Origin: Pseudomonas mosselii
GTDB taxonomy: Bacteria; Pseudomonadota; Gammaproteobacteria; Pseudomonadales; Pseudomonadaceae
DNA: 64,000 nucleotides
Assembly: GCF_019823065.1 (NCBI RefSeq)
Contig: NZ_CP081966.1
Coordinates: 1,953,501 to 2,017,500 of the forward strand
Reading direction: 5' to 3'
Positions 17,692-25,744 of this stretch are shown here, one piece after another (within the stretch, counting starts at the first letter, position 1; every line of letters starts with the position of its first letter). A program made the translations under genes and the position numbers. The notes under the pieces are model-generated. The model saw nothing but the letters and a program-made list of their open reading frames with translations, did not search any database and was not told the DNA's origin.

Positions 17692-19044
17692 ATGCCCACC
17701 GCCACCCAAGCGTCCAACGCCTGGCGCATCCTGTTCCTGCTGTTCCTGGCCAACCTGTTCAACTTCTTCGACCGCACCATCCCCGCCATCGTCATCGAGC
17801 CGATCCGCCTGGAGTGGCACCTGAGCGACTTCCAGATCGGCATCATCGGCACCGCCTTCACCCTGGTCTACGCCATCGCCGGCCTGCCGCTGGCGCGTAT
17901 CGCCGACACCGGCTCGCGCAGCCGGCTGATGGGCTGGGGCCTGCTGGTCTGGAGCGGGCTGACGGCGGTCAACGGCATGGTCGGCAGTTTCTGGAGTTTT
18001 TTGCTGGTACGCATGGGCGTGGGCATCGGCGAGGCCAGCTACGCGCCGGCCGCCAACTCCCTGATCGGCGACCTGTTCCCGGCCGGACGACGGGCGAGGG
18101 CGATGGGCATCTTCATGCTTGGCCTGCCGCTGGGCCTGCTGCTGGCATTCTTCACCATCGGTGCGATGGTCCAGGCCTTCGACAGCTGGCGCGCGCCGTT
18201 CTTCATCGCCGCCGTGCCTGGCGTGCTGCTGGCGCTGTTCATCTTCATGATCCGCGAGCCCGCGCGCGGCGCGGCGGAGACGGTGGCCACCGCCCAGGCC
18301 CCGCTGGACCGCCCCCTGCGCCGGGTGTTGAGCGTGCCCACCTTCGCCTGGCTGGTGCTGGCGGGGCTGACCTTCAACTTCGCCTCGTATGCTTGCAACT
18401 CGTTCATGGTGCCGATGCTGCAGCGCTACTTCGCGTTGCCGCTGCACGACGCTGCGGTGGCCACCGGGATGATCGTCGGCCTGAGCGGCCTGGTGGGCCT
18501 GACCCTTGGCGGCTGGATGGCCGACAAGGTGCACCAGCGCTTCGCCAACGGCCGTCTGGTGTTCGCCGCGTTGAGCATGCTGGTGGCGACCTTGTGTACC
18601 GCCTGGGCGCTGCATGCCGGGCGCATCGAACTGGGGGTGTTCGTGGCGGTGTTCGGGGTCGGCTGGCTGTTCTCCTACAACTTCTACACCTGCGTGTACA
18701 CCGCCATCCAGGACGTGGTGCAACCGCGCCTGCGGGCCACGGCCATGGCGCTGTTCTTCGCTGGGCTGTACCTGCTGGGTGGCGGCCTGGGGCCGGTGGT
18801 GGTCGGTGGACTGTCGGATCATTTTGCCGTGTCGGCCATGGCGGCGGCGGGCGAGGTGGCGATGAGCGAAGCGTTCAAGGCCCAGGGGCTGCATGACGCG
18901 ATGTACCTGATCCCCGTGGCCCTGTTGCTGACCATGGTGTTCCTGCTGGCGGCCTCGCGGTGTTTCAGCCGGGATGCGCAGCGGATGCGCGAGGGCATGG
19001 TGCTGGATGGCGCAGCGGTGGCGGGGCAGGCGGCACAGGCCTGA
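17692..19044 (+). CDS. MFS transporter (spinster-like branch)
   Basis: Major facilitator of 450 residues, about 12 membrane segments. The start FLLFLANLFNFFDRTIPAIV and the loop RIADTGSRSRLMGWGL are typical of the spinster/hexuronate-like MFS branch; RMGVGIGEASYAPAAN is the motif in helix 5. Substrate unknown. It stands apart from the porin cluster (179-base gap without an obvious terminator) and is convergent with the XRE regulator gene, 45 bases away. Confidence 0.86.
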   Translation: MPTATQASNAWRILFLLFLANLFNFFDRTIPAIVIEPIRLEWHLSDFQIGIIGTAFTLVYAIAGLPLARIADTGSRSRLMGWGLLVWSGLTAVNGMVGSFWSFLLVRMGVGIGEASYAPAANSLIGDLFPAGRRARAMGIFMLGLPLGLLLAFFTIGAMVQAFDSWRAPFFIAAVPGVLLALFIFMIREPARGAAETVATAQAPLDRPLRRVLSVPTFAWLVLAGLTFNFASYACNSFMVPMLQRYFALPLHDAAVATGMIVGLSGLVGLTLGGWMADKVHQRFANGRLVFAALSMLVATLCTAWALHAGRIELGVFVAVFGVGWLFSYNFYTCVYTAIQDVVQPRLRATAMALFFAGLYLLGGGLGPVVVGGLSDHFAVSAMAAAGEVAMSEAFKAQGLHDAMYLIPVALLLTMVFLLAASRCFSRDAQRMREGMVLDGAAVAGQAAQA

Positions 19045-19089
19045 ATCCCAGTAGTTCGGTCAGATGTTGCGGCCTGATCATCATTGGTT

Positions 19090-19914
19090 TCATTGTTGCT
19101 GCTGCCGAGCCAGCCATTGATCAAAGGCCGCCGTCATTGTTCGCCACGTGGTGCCGTCGGCCGGTACCAGGTGTTCGATGCGCAGCGATGCCACCGTGAT
19201 GTCCTGCGGCATGCCGAAGGTGGTGAAGGTGGACAGGAACCTAAGTTCGCCCTGGGCAGCACGCACCCGGGTCAGCACCAGCGGTGACGGCGGTGTGTCC
19301 GGCGCCAGTGCGGGTGGCACGGGCAAGCTTTGCAGCCGCCGAGCCAATTCTGGATTGCCCACCGCCTCCCTGGCCGCCCGCTGCCAGGCGATCGCCCGTA
19401 TCTCATCGGCATTGACCAGATGATCACCCAGTCCGCCCGGGCGCAGCAGTGTGTCCAGCAGGTTCAGGCCCGAGGTGCTGCTCGTCGGTACGCCAACCAT
19501 GGTGAACAACAGCCCGGCACTGGCATTGGCCGCCGTGATGTCCCAGTTGCTGGCGATGACGATGGCCGGTGCGGGGTTGTTGGCCTGCAGGATGTGCTCC
19601 ACTGCGTCATGCACCATCTTCATGGCTGGGGCGTCCAGTGCCGAGGCCGTATAGCGTGGTGCGTAACCTGCCGCGAGGAACACCTCGTTGCAGTGTTCGA
19701 GCGGCACTTCCAGCGCGCTGAGCAGGGCATGCAGGGTGCTCGGGCTGGCCTTGGCGCGGCCGGTTTCGACGCAGCTCAGGTGGCGTTGCGACAGGCCGGC
19801 CACCAGCGCCAAGTCGAGCTGGCTGAGCCCGGCCTGGCGGCGTAGGCGGCGCAGGTGCTCTCCGGCATCGGTGATGGCAGGTGTGTGCATCGGGTGAAAG
19901 GGAGAAAGGCTCAT
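19090..19914 (-). CDS. XRE-family regulator with MmyB-like ligand domain
   Basis: Transcription regulator: residues about 10-75 form an HTH_3/XRE domain (GEHLRRLRRQAGLSQLDLALVAGLSQRHLSCVETGRA) and the rest is an MmyB-type PAS-like domain (NWDITAANASAGLLF; LVNADEIRAIAWQ). The start is uncertain; 19914 (MSLSPF) or 19890 (MHTPAIT) are the choices, and neither has a strong ribosome site. The longer frame to 20079 would run over the palindrome at 19949-19965 and is not favoured. Members of this family usually repress neighbouring oxidoreductase or membrane genes. Confidence 0.82.
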   Translation of the reverse strand: MSLSPFHPMHTPAITDAGEHLRRLRRQAGLSQLDLALVAGLSQRHLSCVETGRAKASPSTLHALLSALEVPLEHCNEVFLAAGYAPRYTASALDAPAMKMVHDAVEHILQANNPAPAIVIASNWDITAANASAGLLFTMVGVPTSSTSGLNLLDTLLRPGGLGDHLVNADEIRAIAWQRAAREAVGNPELARRLQSLPVPPALAPDTPPSPLVLTRVRAAQGELRFLSTFTTFGMPQDITVASLRIEHLVPADGTTWRTMTAAFDQWLARQQQQ

Positions 19915-19948
19915 GCGTCGACTCTGGCTGTCCTTGGCTGAAGCCTCC

Positions 19949-19965
19949 ATGACCTGTGAGGTCAT
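19949..19965. promoter_or_regulatory. Operator palindrome of the XRE regulator
   Basis: Perfect 17-base dyad ATGACCT-GTG-AGGTCAT lies 35 bases upstream of the regulator start and 62 bases upstream of the divergent DUF2834 gene. A 7-3-7 geometry suits a dimeric HTH repressor. It probably controls both directions. Confidence 0.65.
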
Positions 19966-20026
19966 TGAGGCGGGGACGACTCTATCACTACCGTGACGGC
20001 AACATCGCCCCTGAAGGAATCGACGA

Positions 20027-20341
20027 ATGAACGCACGATGGATCGCGCTGCCAGTGTTGTTGCTGTTCACCCTGTACACCGGTTGGACGTTGATGAGTGC
20101 CGAGCAATCACTTCTTGCCTTTGGCCTCGATCTGCTGTCCCGACCCGATACGGCCCAGGTCGTTATCGACCTGTATGTGATGGCCGGTCTGGGCTGTATC
20201 TGGATGGCAAACGACCAGCGCCAGCGGGGCGGGTCGTTGCTTGGTGTCTTGCCCTATCTGGTGCTGACGGCGCTGTTTGTCTCCCTGGGGCCGCTGCTGT
20301 ACATCGTGGTCAAGGGCTTGGCGCAGAGGCCAGGGGCATGA
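20027..20341 (+). CDS. DUF2834-type small membrane protein
   Basis: 104 residues with three hydrophobic segments (about residues 5-25, 47-63 and 72-95), matching the DUF2834 layout as I remember it. The conserved feature is the polar FTLYTGWTLM start and YVMAGLGCIWMANDQRQRG. A GAAGGA site precedes the ATG. Its stop overlaps the next start (ATGA), so it is translated together with the MAPEG protein. Function unknown. Confidence 0.75.
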   Translation: MNARWIALPVLLLFTLYTGWTLMSAEQSLLAFGLDLLSRPDTAQVVIDLYVMAGLGCIWMANDQRQRGGSLLGVLPYLVLTALFVSLGPLLYIVVKGLAQRPGA

Positions 20342-20769
20342 GCGGCGCCCTGGCGGTCTACGCCTGCTGCGTAGTGGTGCTGTTCTTCAAGATGCTGGCG
20401 ATTTCCTGCTACCAAGGTTACTTCCGCCTGCGTTTCCTGGCCTTCATCAACCGCGAGGATGCGGCGGTGTTCAAGCGCGCGGCTTGCCCTGCGGAACTGC
20501 CGCAGGTCACGCGGGCCATGCAGGCCTGGCGCAACGATCTGGAGAACATCCCGATGTTCCTCGCGCTGGGCGGCCTGGCGGTCGTACTGGAGGCGCCGGT
20601 TGCCATGACGGCTTGGCTGAGCGGGGTATTCACCGTGGCCAGGGTGTCGCATACGGTGACTTACCTGGCGGGTATCCAGCCGTGGCGGACGGTGAGTTAT
20701 GGCGTGGGGGTAATCTGTTTGATCGGGTTGGCGACCTTGGTCATCGAGGCGCTGGCATCGACGCCTTGA
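20338..20769 (+). CDS. MAPEG-family membrane protein
   Basis: 143 residues, four membrane segments, with the MAPEG core: RAMQAWRNDLENIPMFLALG in the second segment region and ARVSHTVTYLAGIQPWRTVSYGVG near the C-terminus, which corresponds to the glutathione-site helix of microsomal prostaglandin E synthase-1 relatives. Eukaryotic members are glutathione transferases or peroxidases; bacterial roles are mostly untested. The ATG at 20338 overlaps the DUF2834 stop. It is likely under the divergent XRE repressor. Confidence 0.84.
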   Translation: MSGALAVYACCVVVLFFKMLAISCYQGYFRLRFLAFINREDAAVFKRAACPAELPQVTRAMQAWRNDLENIPMFLALGGLAVVLEAPVAMTAWLSGVFTVARVSHTVTYLAGIQPWRTVSYGVGVICLIGLATLVIEALASTP

Positions 20770-20816
20770 AGGTCTGCCAGGCGTGCAGCAGCCGGCGGCA
20801 GGCAAGATGCCTGAAT

Positions 20817-21608
20817 TCAACTGGTACAGAAAGCATCCGACTTCGGCACAAAGAAGCGAGCAAACAATTCCGACTGCGACTTGATGTTCAACTTGGCGTA
20901 AATGTTCCGGCGGTGCACTTTCACCGTTTCCGCCGAGAGTGAAAGCTTTCCGGCAATCTCTTTGTTGGAGAAACCGCTCAGCAGCAGTCTCAGTACATCG
21001 CTTTCACGGGTGGTGATCTGCGCGCCCAGCTGGGTCAGTGTTTCCTGCCAGGGCGGTACCTCGACAAGGTCCTTCTCGACATCCACCTCGAAGGCCATGC
21101 GCTGGTGCATCAAGGCCGTCACCCAGGGCTTGATCAGGTCGAGGATGGTGATCTGTTCCTGGCTGAAGCGCGCCTTGCTGCCAATGGAGATGCACAGCGT
21201 GCGGTCAGCGTCGAGCTGAACGTTGTACTGCGCCTCATCGGCCGAGATGTAGTGCGCGAAGTACTGGTGGTAGTACTCGGTTTCGAGAAAGTACTCCGGC
21301 GCGATATCCAGCAGGTGGAAGAACCCGCTCTGCGGGTTTTCCCGGTTGGCGATGTAGAACGGGTCCAGCAGGTAGAGCCCCTTCACATAGCGATGGATGA
21401 ACGCGTTGACCTCTTCGGCATCCGCCACCTCGGGCAGGCTCACCACTTCCACTTGCTGGCTGGCGAAGATCAATACCACCCAGTTGTCGATCTGCACGTA
21501 CTCGTTCAATACCCGAACCAGCGAACTCCAGAACGCCGGACGGTCGAGCTGCATGATCAGCTTGCCGATCGATCGGTGCCAGGCCAGGCTTTGCAGGTCG
21601 AACGGCAT
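20817..21608 (-). CDS. LuxR-type regulator, paralog A
   Basis: 263-residue transcription factor with a C-terminal LuxR/GerE HTH (ITTRESDVLRLLLSGFSNKEIAGKLSLSAETVKVHRRNIYAKLN). The N-terminal ~190 residues form an unassigned sensor domain with YVKGLYLLDPFYIANRE and EYYHQYFAHYISADEAQYN. It lacks a receiver aspartate and is not an obvious acyl-homoserine-lactone domain. A clear paralog lies at 26684-27496. It is divergent from the orphan polyamine-type binding protein gene and probably regulates it. The gene is followed by a CAGGCA-AGA-TGCCTG dyad at 20799-20813 in the tail-to-tail gap. Confidence 0.85.
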   Translation of the reverse strand: MPFDLQSLAWHRSIGKLIMQLDRPAFWSSLVRVLNEYVQIDNWVVLIFASQQVEVVSLPEVADAEEVNAFIHRYVKGLYLLDPFYIANRENPQSGFFHLLDIAPEYFLETEYYHQYFAHYISADEAQYNVQLDADRTLCISIGSKARFSQEQITILDLIKPWVTALMHQRMAFEVDVEKDLVEVPPWQETLTQLGAQITTRESDVLRLLLSGFSNKEIAGKLSLSAETVKVHRRNIYAKLNIKSQSELFARFFVPKSDAFCTS

Positions 21609-21632
21609 TATCTACCCCTTTTGGGTTAGGAA
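21609..21632 (-). promoter_or_regulatory. TAACCC/GGGGTAG element at the start of LuxR paralog A
   Basis: On the minus strand the bases immediately before the ATG read TAACCC, AAAA, GGGGTAG, ATA. The same TAACCC plus GGGGTAG pair, three bases before ATG, is found at LuxR paralog B (26,665-26,683). GGGGTAG doubles as an unusual ribosome site, so the dyad could hide or expose it, or be an autoregulatory site. Confidence 0.45.
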
Positions 21633-21746
21633 CTCGCAGGTCAGAGGTAAGTATTCCGAGGTATTTACTATCCGGTCCTGCCCGGTATAGTCGCTCACTG
21701 GGCCTAGGATGGCCGTGAAGATACATCGATTCGATAAGGATGTTGC

Positions 21747-22850
21747 ATGAGAAGGTCACGTTTGCGAACCCTTTTTTCGGCCTCGCTGCTCTGCGCAGGG
21801 ATCAGCACCTCGGTGCTGGCCGCCCAGCCCGGGATGCACCTGTACAACTGGTTCGGGCTGCTCGCGCCGGAGACGCCGAAGGCGTTCGAGCAGGAAACCG
21901 GCACCCGCGTGCACATGGACGCGTTCGACAGCGCCGACATCATGCAGAGCAAGGTCATGGCCGGGCGCACCGGGTATGACGTGGTGGTGGCGACCTCCAA
22001 CGTGCTGCCCAGCCTGATCTCGGCGGGCGTGCTGCAACCGCTGGACCGTGCGCAACTGGGCAACCTGTCGCATATCGACCCCGATATCCTCGCCCAGCTG
22101 GCGGTCAACGACCCCGGCAACCGCTACGCGGTGCCCTACCTGTGGGGCACCACCGGCATCGGCTACGACGTCGACAAGGTCAAGGCCGCGTTGGGCGACC
22201 AGGCGCCGGTGGACAGCTGGGACCTGATCTTCAAGGAAGAGAACATCAGCAAGCTCAAGTCCTGCGGCGTGGCGATGCTCGACTCGCCCAGCGAGATCAT
22301 CTCGATTGCCCTGAACTACCTGGGCCTGCCCAGCAACAGCAGCAATCCTGCGGATTACCAGAAGGCGCAAGACCTGCTGATGAAGATCCGCCCCTACGTG
22401 CTGTATTTCGACTCGTCGCGCATCGACACCGACATGGCCGACGGCAATATCTGCGCGGTGGTCGGCTGGGCCAACGGTGCCCTGGCCGCGCAGGTCCTCA
22501 ACGAGAAGAACAACACCGGGCGCAGGATCGGCTACAGCCTGCCGCGCGAAGGCGCGCTGGTGTGGTCGGAAAACCTGGTGCTGCTCAAGGATGCGCCCCA
22601 TCCCAAGGCAGGCATGGCGTTCATCAACTACATGATGCGCCCGGAAGTGATCGCCAAGACCTCGAACCACACCCTGTACCCCAACGCCAACAAGGACGCC
22701 ACCCAGTTCGTCGAACAGGCGCTGCGGGACAACCCGTGGATCTACCCCGACAAGAAGACGATTGCCACGTTGATCCCGCTCGAGCCGCTGCCGTTGAAAC
22801 TGGAGCGGATCCGCACGCGGGTCTGGACCAAGGTGAAGAGTGGCGTCTGA
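21747..22850 (+). CDS. Polyamine-type ABC transporter substrate-binding protein (orphan)
   Basis: Periplasmic binding protein of 367 residues resembling PotF/SpuD. It has a signal peptide (MRRSRLRTLFSASLLCAGIS, cleavage after VLA). The mature start MHLYNWFGLLAPETPKAFEQ, and motifs YDVVVATSNVLPSLI, YAVPYLWGTTGIGYD, GWANGALAA and NFM-like INYMMRPEVIAK, are those of putrescine/spermidine binding proteins. No permease or ATPase genes adjoin it, so it must share a transporter encoded elsewhere or act as a sensor. An AAGGA site precedes the ATG. A divergent LuxR-type gene is its likely regulator. Confidence 0.88.
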   Translation: MRRSRLRTLFSASLLCAGISTSVLAAQPGMHLYNWFGLLAPETPKAFEQETGTRVHMDAFDSADIMQSKVMAGRTGYDVVVATSNVLPSLISAGVLQPLDRAQLGNLSHIDPDILAQLAVNDPGNRYAVPYLWGTTGIGYDVDKVKAALGDQAPVDSWDLIFKEENISKLKSCGVAMLDSPSEIISIALNYLGLPSNSSNPADYQKAQDLLMKIRPYVLYFDSSRIDTDMADGNICAVVGWANGALAAQVLNEKNNTGRRIGYSLPREGALVWSENLVLLKDAPHPKAGMAFINYMMRPEVIAKTSNHTLYPNANKDATQFVEQALRDNPWIYPDKKTIATLIPLEPLPLKLERIRTRVWTKVKSGV

Positions 22851-23037
22851 CTTGAGTTGACGTGTCGGCAGCTGCCCGGTGCAAGGGAGTACCGGACAGC
22901 GCGTTGACCAAGGGTGCCTGCGGCCCATTGCTCCAAGCACCAGCGAACACCATCGTCTCGCGGTATCCGGCTGCTCAGCCGAGGCGGGTGATGGTCTTGC
23001 GTACCTGATTTCATCTTGAGCCGGAGGAGAACAGCGG

Positions 23038-23910
23038 ATGTTCAGCCCAGCCCAGAAGACATATTTGAACTTGACGATCGAAGGTGTGGAGCACGATTTC
23101 CAGGTGCTCGGCTACACCGGGGAAGCGGTGGCCAACAGGCCTTTCTTTTTCAACGTGGAACTGGCCAGCGAATGGCCCGACCTGGACCTTGAACGCTTCC
23201 TCGACCTCGAGGCGTTCTTCAGCTTCGACATGAACGGCAATGGCATCCATGGGCGGATCTACCACATCGCGCCGATGAGGCAGGCCCCGTGTTCGACGCG
23301 TTACAGGTTGACCCTGGTGCCGCACTTGTCCTACCTGCGTCACCGCATCAACCAGCGGATCTTTCAACAGTTCTCGGTGCCCAGGATCGTTGCCCTGATC
23401 CTGGAAGAGCATGGAATTGTGGGCGCCGCTTACCGCTTCGAGCTGAGTGCGAGCTACCCCGAGCGCGACTACTGCACTCAGTATGGCGAAACGGACCTGC
23501 ACTTCGTCCAGCGCTTGTGTGAAGAGGAGGGCATCCGCTTTCACTTCCAGCACAGTGCCCAGGGCCACGTGCTGGTGTTTGCCGATGGCCAGGCGGTGCT
23601 GCCGTGGGGCGTGCTGTATCGTCCGCCCCTGGTTCATGCCAAACCACGGGTGGCGGGGAGCCAGACCGCCGTGGTGATTGCCGTGGAGGATGACGAGAGC
23701 CCGTGTGATCAGAGGCTTGCCCGGATTCAGGTGAAGTTTCCCTGGGATCCTGAGGACAGGTTTGATGACAAGAGTTGTTGTTGGCTGTCGGTGGCGTCCG
23801 ATTGGCCTTGCGCGGTCACGCCTCCGCGAACGGGCATGGAGGTGATGGTCTCATTTCTCGGAAACGATCCCGATCAGCCGCGGGTCAGTGGGTGCCTGTG
23901 CTGCCGATAG
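23038..23910 (+). CDS. Shortened VgrG-like type VI secretion tip protein
   Basis: 290 residues related to VgrG/gp27-gp5 baseplate proteins, which normally exceed 600. The first ~200 residues carry the gp27-like part (YSLTLVP-type segment YRLTLVPHLSYLRHRINQ, YPERDYCTQYGETDLHFVQR, LCEEEGIRFHF). It then jumps, with the second gp27 barrel mostly missing, to the gp5 OB-fold start (RLARIQVKFPWD; VMVSFLGNDPDQPRVSG) and stops at GCLCCR, so the needle helix is absent. A strong GGAGGAG site and an intact frame mean it may still be expressed. It is most likely a remnant or a deletion derivative. No other T6SS structural genes are in the window. Confidence 0.8.
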   Translation: MFSPAQKTYLNLTIEGVEHDFQVLGYTGEAVANRPFFFNVELASEWPDLDLERFLDLEAFFSFDMNGNGIHGRIYHIAPMRQAPCSTRYRLTLVPHLSYLRHRINQRIFQQFSVPRIVALILEEHGIVGAAYRFELSASYPERDYCTQYGETDLHFVQRLCEEEGIRFHFQHSAQGHVLVFADGQAVLPWGVLYRPPLVHAKPRVAGSQTAVVIAVEDDESPCDQRLARIQVKFPWDPEDRFDDKSCCWLSVASDWPCAVTPPRTGMEVMVSFLGNDPDQPRVSGCLCCR

Positions 23911-23926
23911 CCTCATTCTGGCCACG

Positions 23927-24013
23927 GCAGCTTTATCCGAAATTATTCCAGGTTGATAATTATTGGCATCCCATAATTGCGAATAAACTCATGGTTGACG
24001 ATTCCCTGCCCCC
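23927..24013 (+). repeat. Decayed copy of the ATPase-gene leader and start (repeat copy 1)
   Basis: Over 87 bases this matches 29113-29199 in the same orientation, with 68 identical positions by my count. Both contain ATTATTCCAGG, ATAATTATTGG, CATAATT and ATAAAC before an ATG, then codons for M-[V/A]-D. In this copy the ribosome site is changed (GCGAATAAA against CAGGATAAA), and the frame from 23991 closes after 13 codons, its TGA overlapping the ATG of the next gene. Confidence 0.8.
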
Positions 24014-24028
24014 CGGTGGTGCGCACCG

Positions 24029-24571
24029 ATGAATATCGACTCTCGATATGGTGTGATTGCCGTCGTTGACGAGCCGACCTACACGTTCGACTCCACAGAC
24101 AATATCCGGTGTTATGCGCGGGAAATCATCCTGGGCGACGATGGCGTGTCATCGGTTCATGGCGTAATGCTGGACGACTTCGGCCTGCTGGTGGTCGGTG
24201 CCGGCGGAGGCGGGACAGGAGTACATGCACAGTCGGCGCTGGTGATCGACGACAAGCTGCTATTGGCCGTGGGCAACCAGATTGCCTGCGTGTCGCTGAC
24301 CGCTCCCCATGACCTGCTTTGGTCGCGCAAGGTGGATCTGGCGACGTGTTTCGGTCTCTATTGGGCTGCGCGGCAGCGTGCACTGATTTCGCACGGCGAG
24401 CTGGAAATCACAGGTTTGTCCCTTGAGGGCGACGTTATCTGGAAGGCCATGGGTGCCGACATCTTCACCGGGCGCTTTCAGCTGGCGCCTGACCATGTGG
24501 AAGTCGTGGATTTCTACGACACCGTCTACCGTTTTGATGTGGTGACGGGGGAAGCGTTGAAATGCAGTTGA
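24029..24571 (+). CDS. Hypothetical protein, 180 residues
   Basis: Soluble protein, rich in predicted beta strands, with no signal peptide. Repeating hydrophobic-strand patterns (LLVVGAGGGG, ALVIDDKLLLAVGNQIACVSL, GLSLEGDVIWKAMGADIF) look like blades of a small propeller or a beta-sandwich. It is coupled to a 13-codon upstream frame through an ATGA overlap. It lies behind a VgrG fragment, a usual site for immunity or accessory proteins, but no toxin partner is visible, so a role in interbacterial competition is only a guess. Confidence 0.6.
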   Translation: MNIDSRYGVIAVVDEPTYTFDSTDNIRCYAREIILGDDGVSSVHGVMLDDFGLLVVGAGGGGTGVHAQSALVIDDKLLLAVGNQIACVSLTAPHDLLWSRKVDLATCFGLYWAARQRALISHGELEITGLSLEGDVIWKAMGADIFTGRFQLAPDHVEVVDFYDTVYRFDVVTGEALKCS

Positions 24572-24584
24572 TGCACGTAGCCGG

Positions 24585-24971
24585 TTAAACGTCGCGATGC
24601 AATCCTTCTGCGTCCTGCCAATACAAAGTTCGCTCGAATTGAAAGCTGATCACGAAGCGTGAGCCTGTCCGCGCAATGGCATTGGCAATCTTGTCCAGAT
24701 CCGCCATCGGTGAATGCTCCTGCGGCCCAGGCCCTTTGATCCTGATGCTGGCGCGCGTGGCGACACTGAAGTCGAGCTGTTTGGTGTCCTCTGCATAGAG
24801 GGTGTGGTCGGTGATGACGAGGTCGGCGGTCAGCGTCAGCCATGACGGGAAGTAGGCTTCCAGGCTGTCGCTTGTACGCGTGACTTCAATCGCGCCAGCT
24901 GCTTGCAGGGCGTTTGCCAGTGCTGCTGCGTCAAGCGATGCGTCAGCTTCCAGGAACAGATCAAGGCTCAA
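24585..24971 (-). CDS. Hypothetical protein, 128 residues (TTG start)
   Basis: The start is taken as TTG at 24971 (MSLDLFLEAD) because a GAGGG site lies just upstream and the residues before it read as out-of-frame translation of the preceding gene. It overlaps that gene's 3' end by 11 bases, so the two are coupled. The protein has an alpha/beta pattern (ADASLDAAALANALQAAGA, DLVITDHTLY, RFVISFQFERTLYW). No family is recognised. The convergent neighbour at 24571 is 13 bases away. Confidence 0.6.
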   Translation of the reverse strand: MSLDLFLEADASLDAAALANALQAAGAIEVTRTSDSLEAYFPSWLTLTADLVITDHTLYAEDTKQLDFSVATRASIRIKGPGPQEHSPMADLDKIANAIARTGSRFVISFQFERTLYWQDAEGLHRDV

Positions 24972-25620
24972 TGACGTTACCCTCGGTCGACGCTTCGAAG
25001 CGCTGGGCGACCCAGCATTCTTCCCCCAGGTGCAGAAAGGCTCCACCCAGCCGCCATAGCTCGAAGTAGGCGGTAAAGTCGATGTCCAGTGCAATGAGCG
25101 GGGCGGCGATGTACCAAGCCAGCCCATAGTCCGCCGCGATGCCGTACCAGGCCTCGAACAATGCGTAGTCGGCGGCGGTATGGCAGTCGGCGGCTTCGCG
25201 AACCGCATCCCCTAATGCTTCGCTGGCCCAGGTGCCCGGTATATCGAAGTTGTCGATAGCCTTGAGGTCGGCCATGGGCTTGCAGATCACCCGCGCATTG
25301 CGGGTCAGGGTCATCAGCTCTGAATCGCCCGTCCGCTCGAAAAAGTCGGCCTGCACATCCATCCATCGCCGGGTAGCGGCTGCCAGTTGTTCTGGCGTGC
25401 CTCGTTGCGTGGGGAGCAGGTACAGGTAGGGAAGCGTGCCGGCAGCCAGCACTTCCAACGTGCGCCTGGCCAGTTCGGGGGCGTGCTTGAAGCCTTCGAG
25501 GATGGTGGCCACCTCGTGGGGCTGGCCATGCTCCTTGAACAGCGCGATGAACTGGGATTTATCGATATCGCTGTGGCCTTCGACCAAGGCGCGCCAATCA
25601 TCCAGCAGGGAGGTGTCCAT
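24961..25620 (-). CDS. Hypothetical protein, 219 residues
   Basis: Mostly helical soluble protein with a WxxLVEGHSDIDKSQFIALF start and a hydrophobic C-terminal half (FEAWYGIAADYGLAWYIAAPLIALDIDF, where two tryptophan/tyrosine-rich helices stand out). The ATG at 25620 has an AAGGA site. It heads a two-gene unit with the 128-residue protein. I do not recognise it. Candidates are an immunity-like pair or the remnant of a competition module near VgrG, without direct support. Confidence 0.62.
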   Translation of the reverse strand: MDTSLLDDWRALVEGHSDIDKSQFIALFKEHGQPHEVATILEGFKHAPELARRTLEVLAAGTLPYLYLLPTQRGTPEQLAAATRRWMDVQADFFERTGDSELMTLTRNARVICKPMADLKAIDNFDIPGTWASEALGDAVREAADCHTAADYALFEAWYGIAADYGLAWYIAAPLIALDIDFTAYFELWRLGGAFLHLGEECWVAQRFEASTEGNVIEP

Positions 25621-25744
25621 TCGGCTTCCTTGGTTATGGGCGCGGGCATTGTGCATCGCGCTTCGGTTGTTGCGCCAGGGAACGAGCGCCGGGTTCGGGC
25701 CTCGTTGAATGGACCACTCCTGTCGGTTACGGGAGTGTCCTCCT

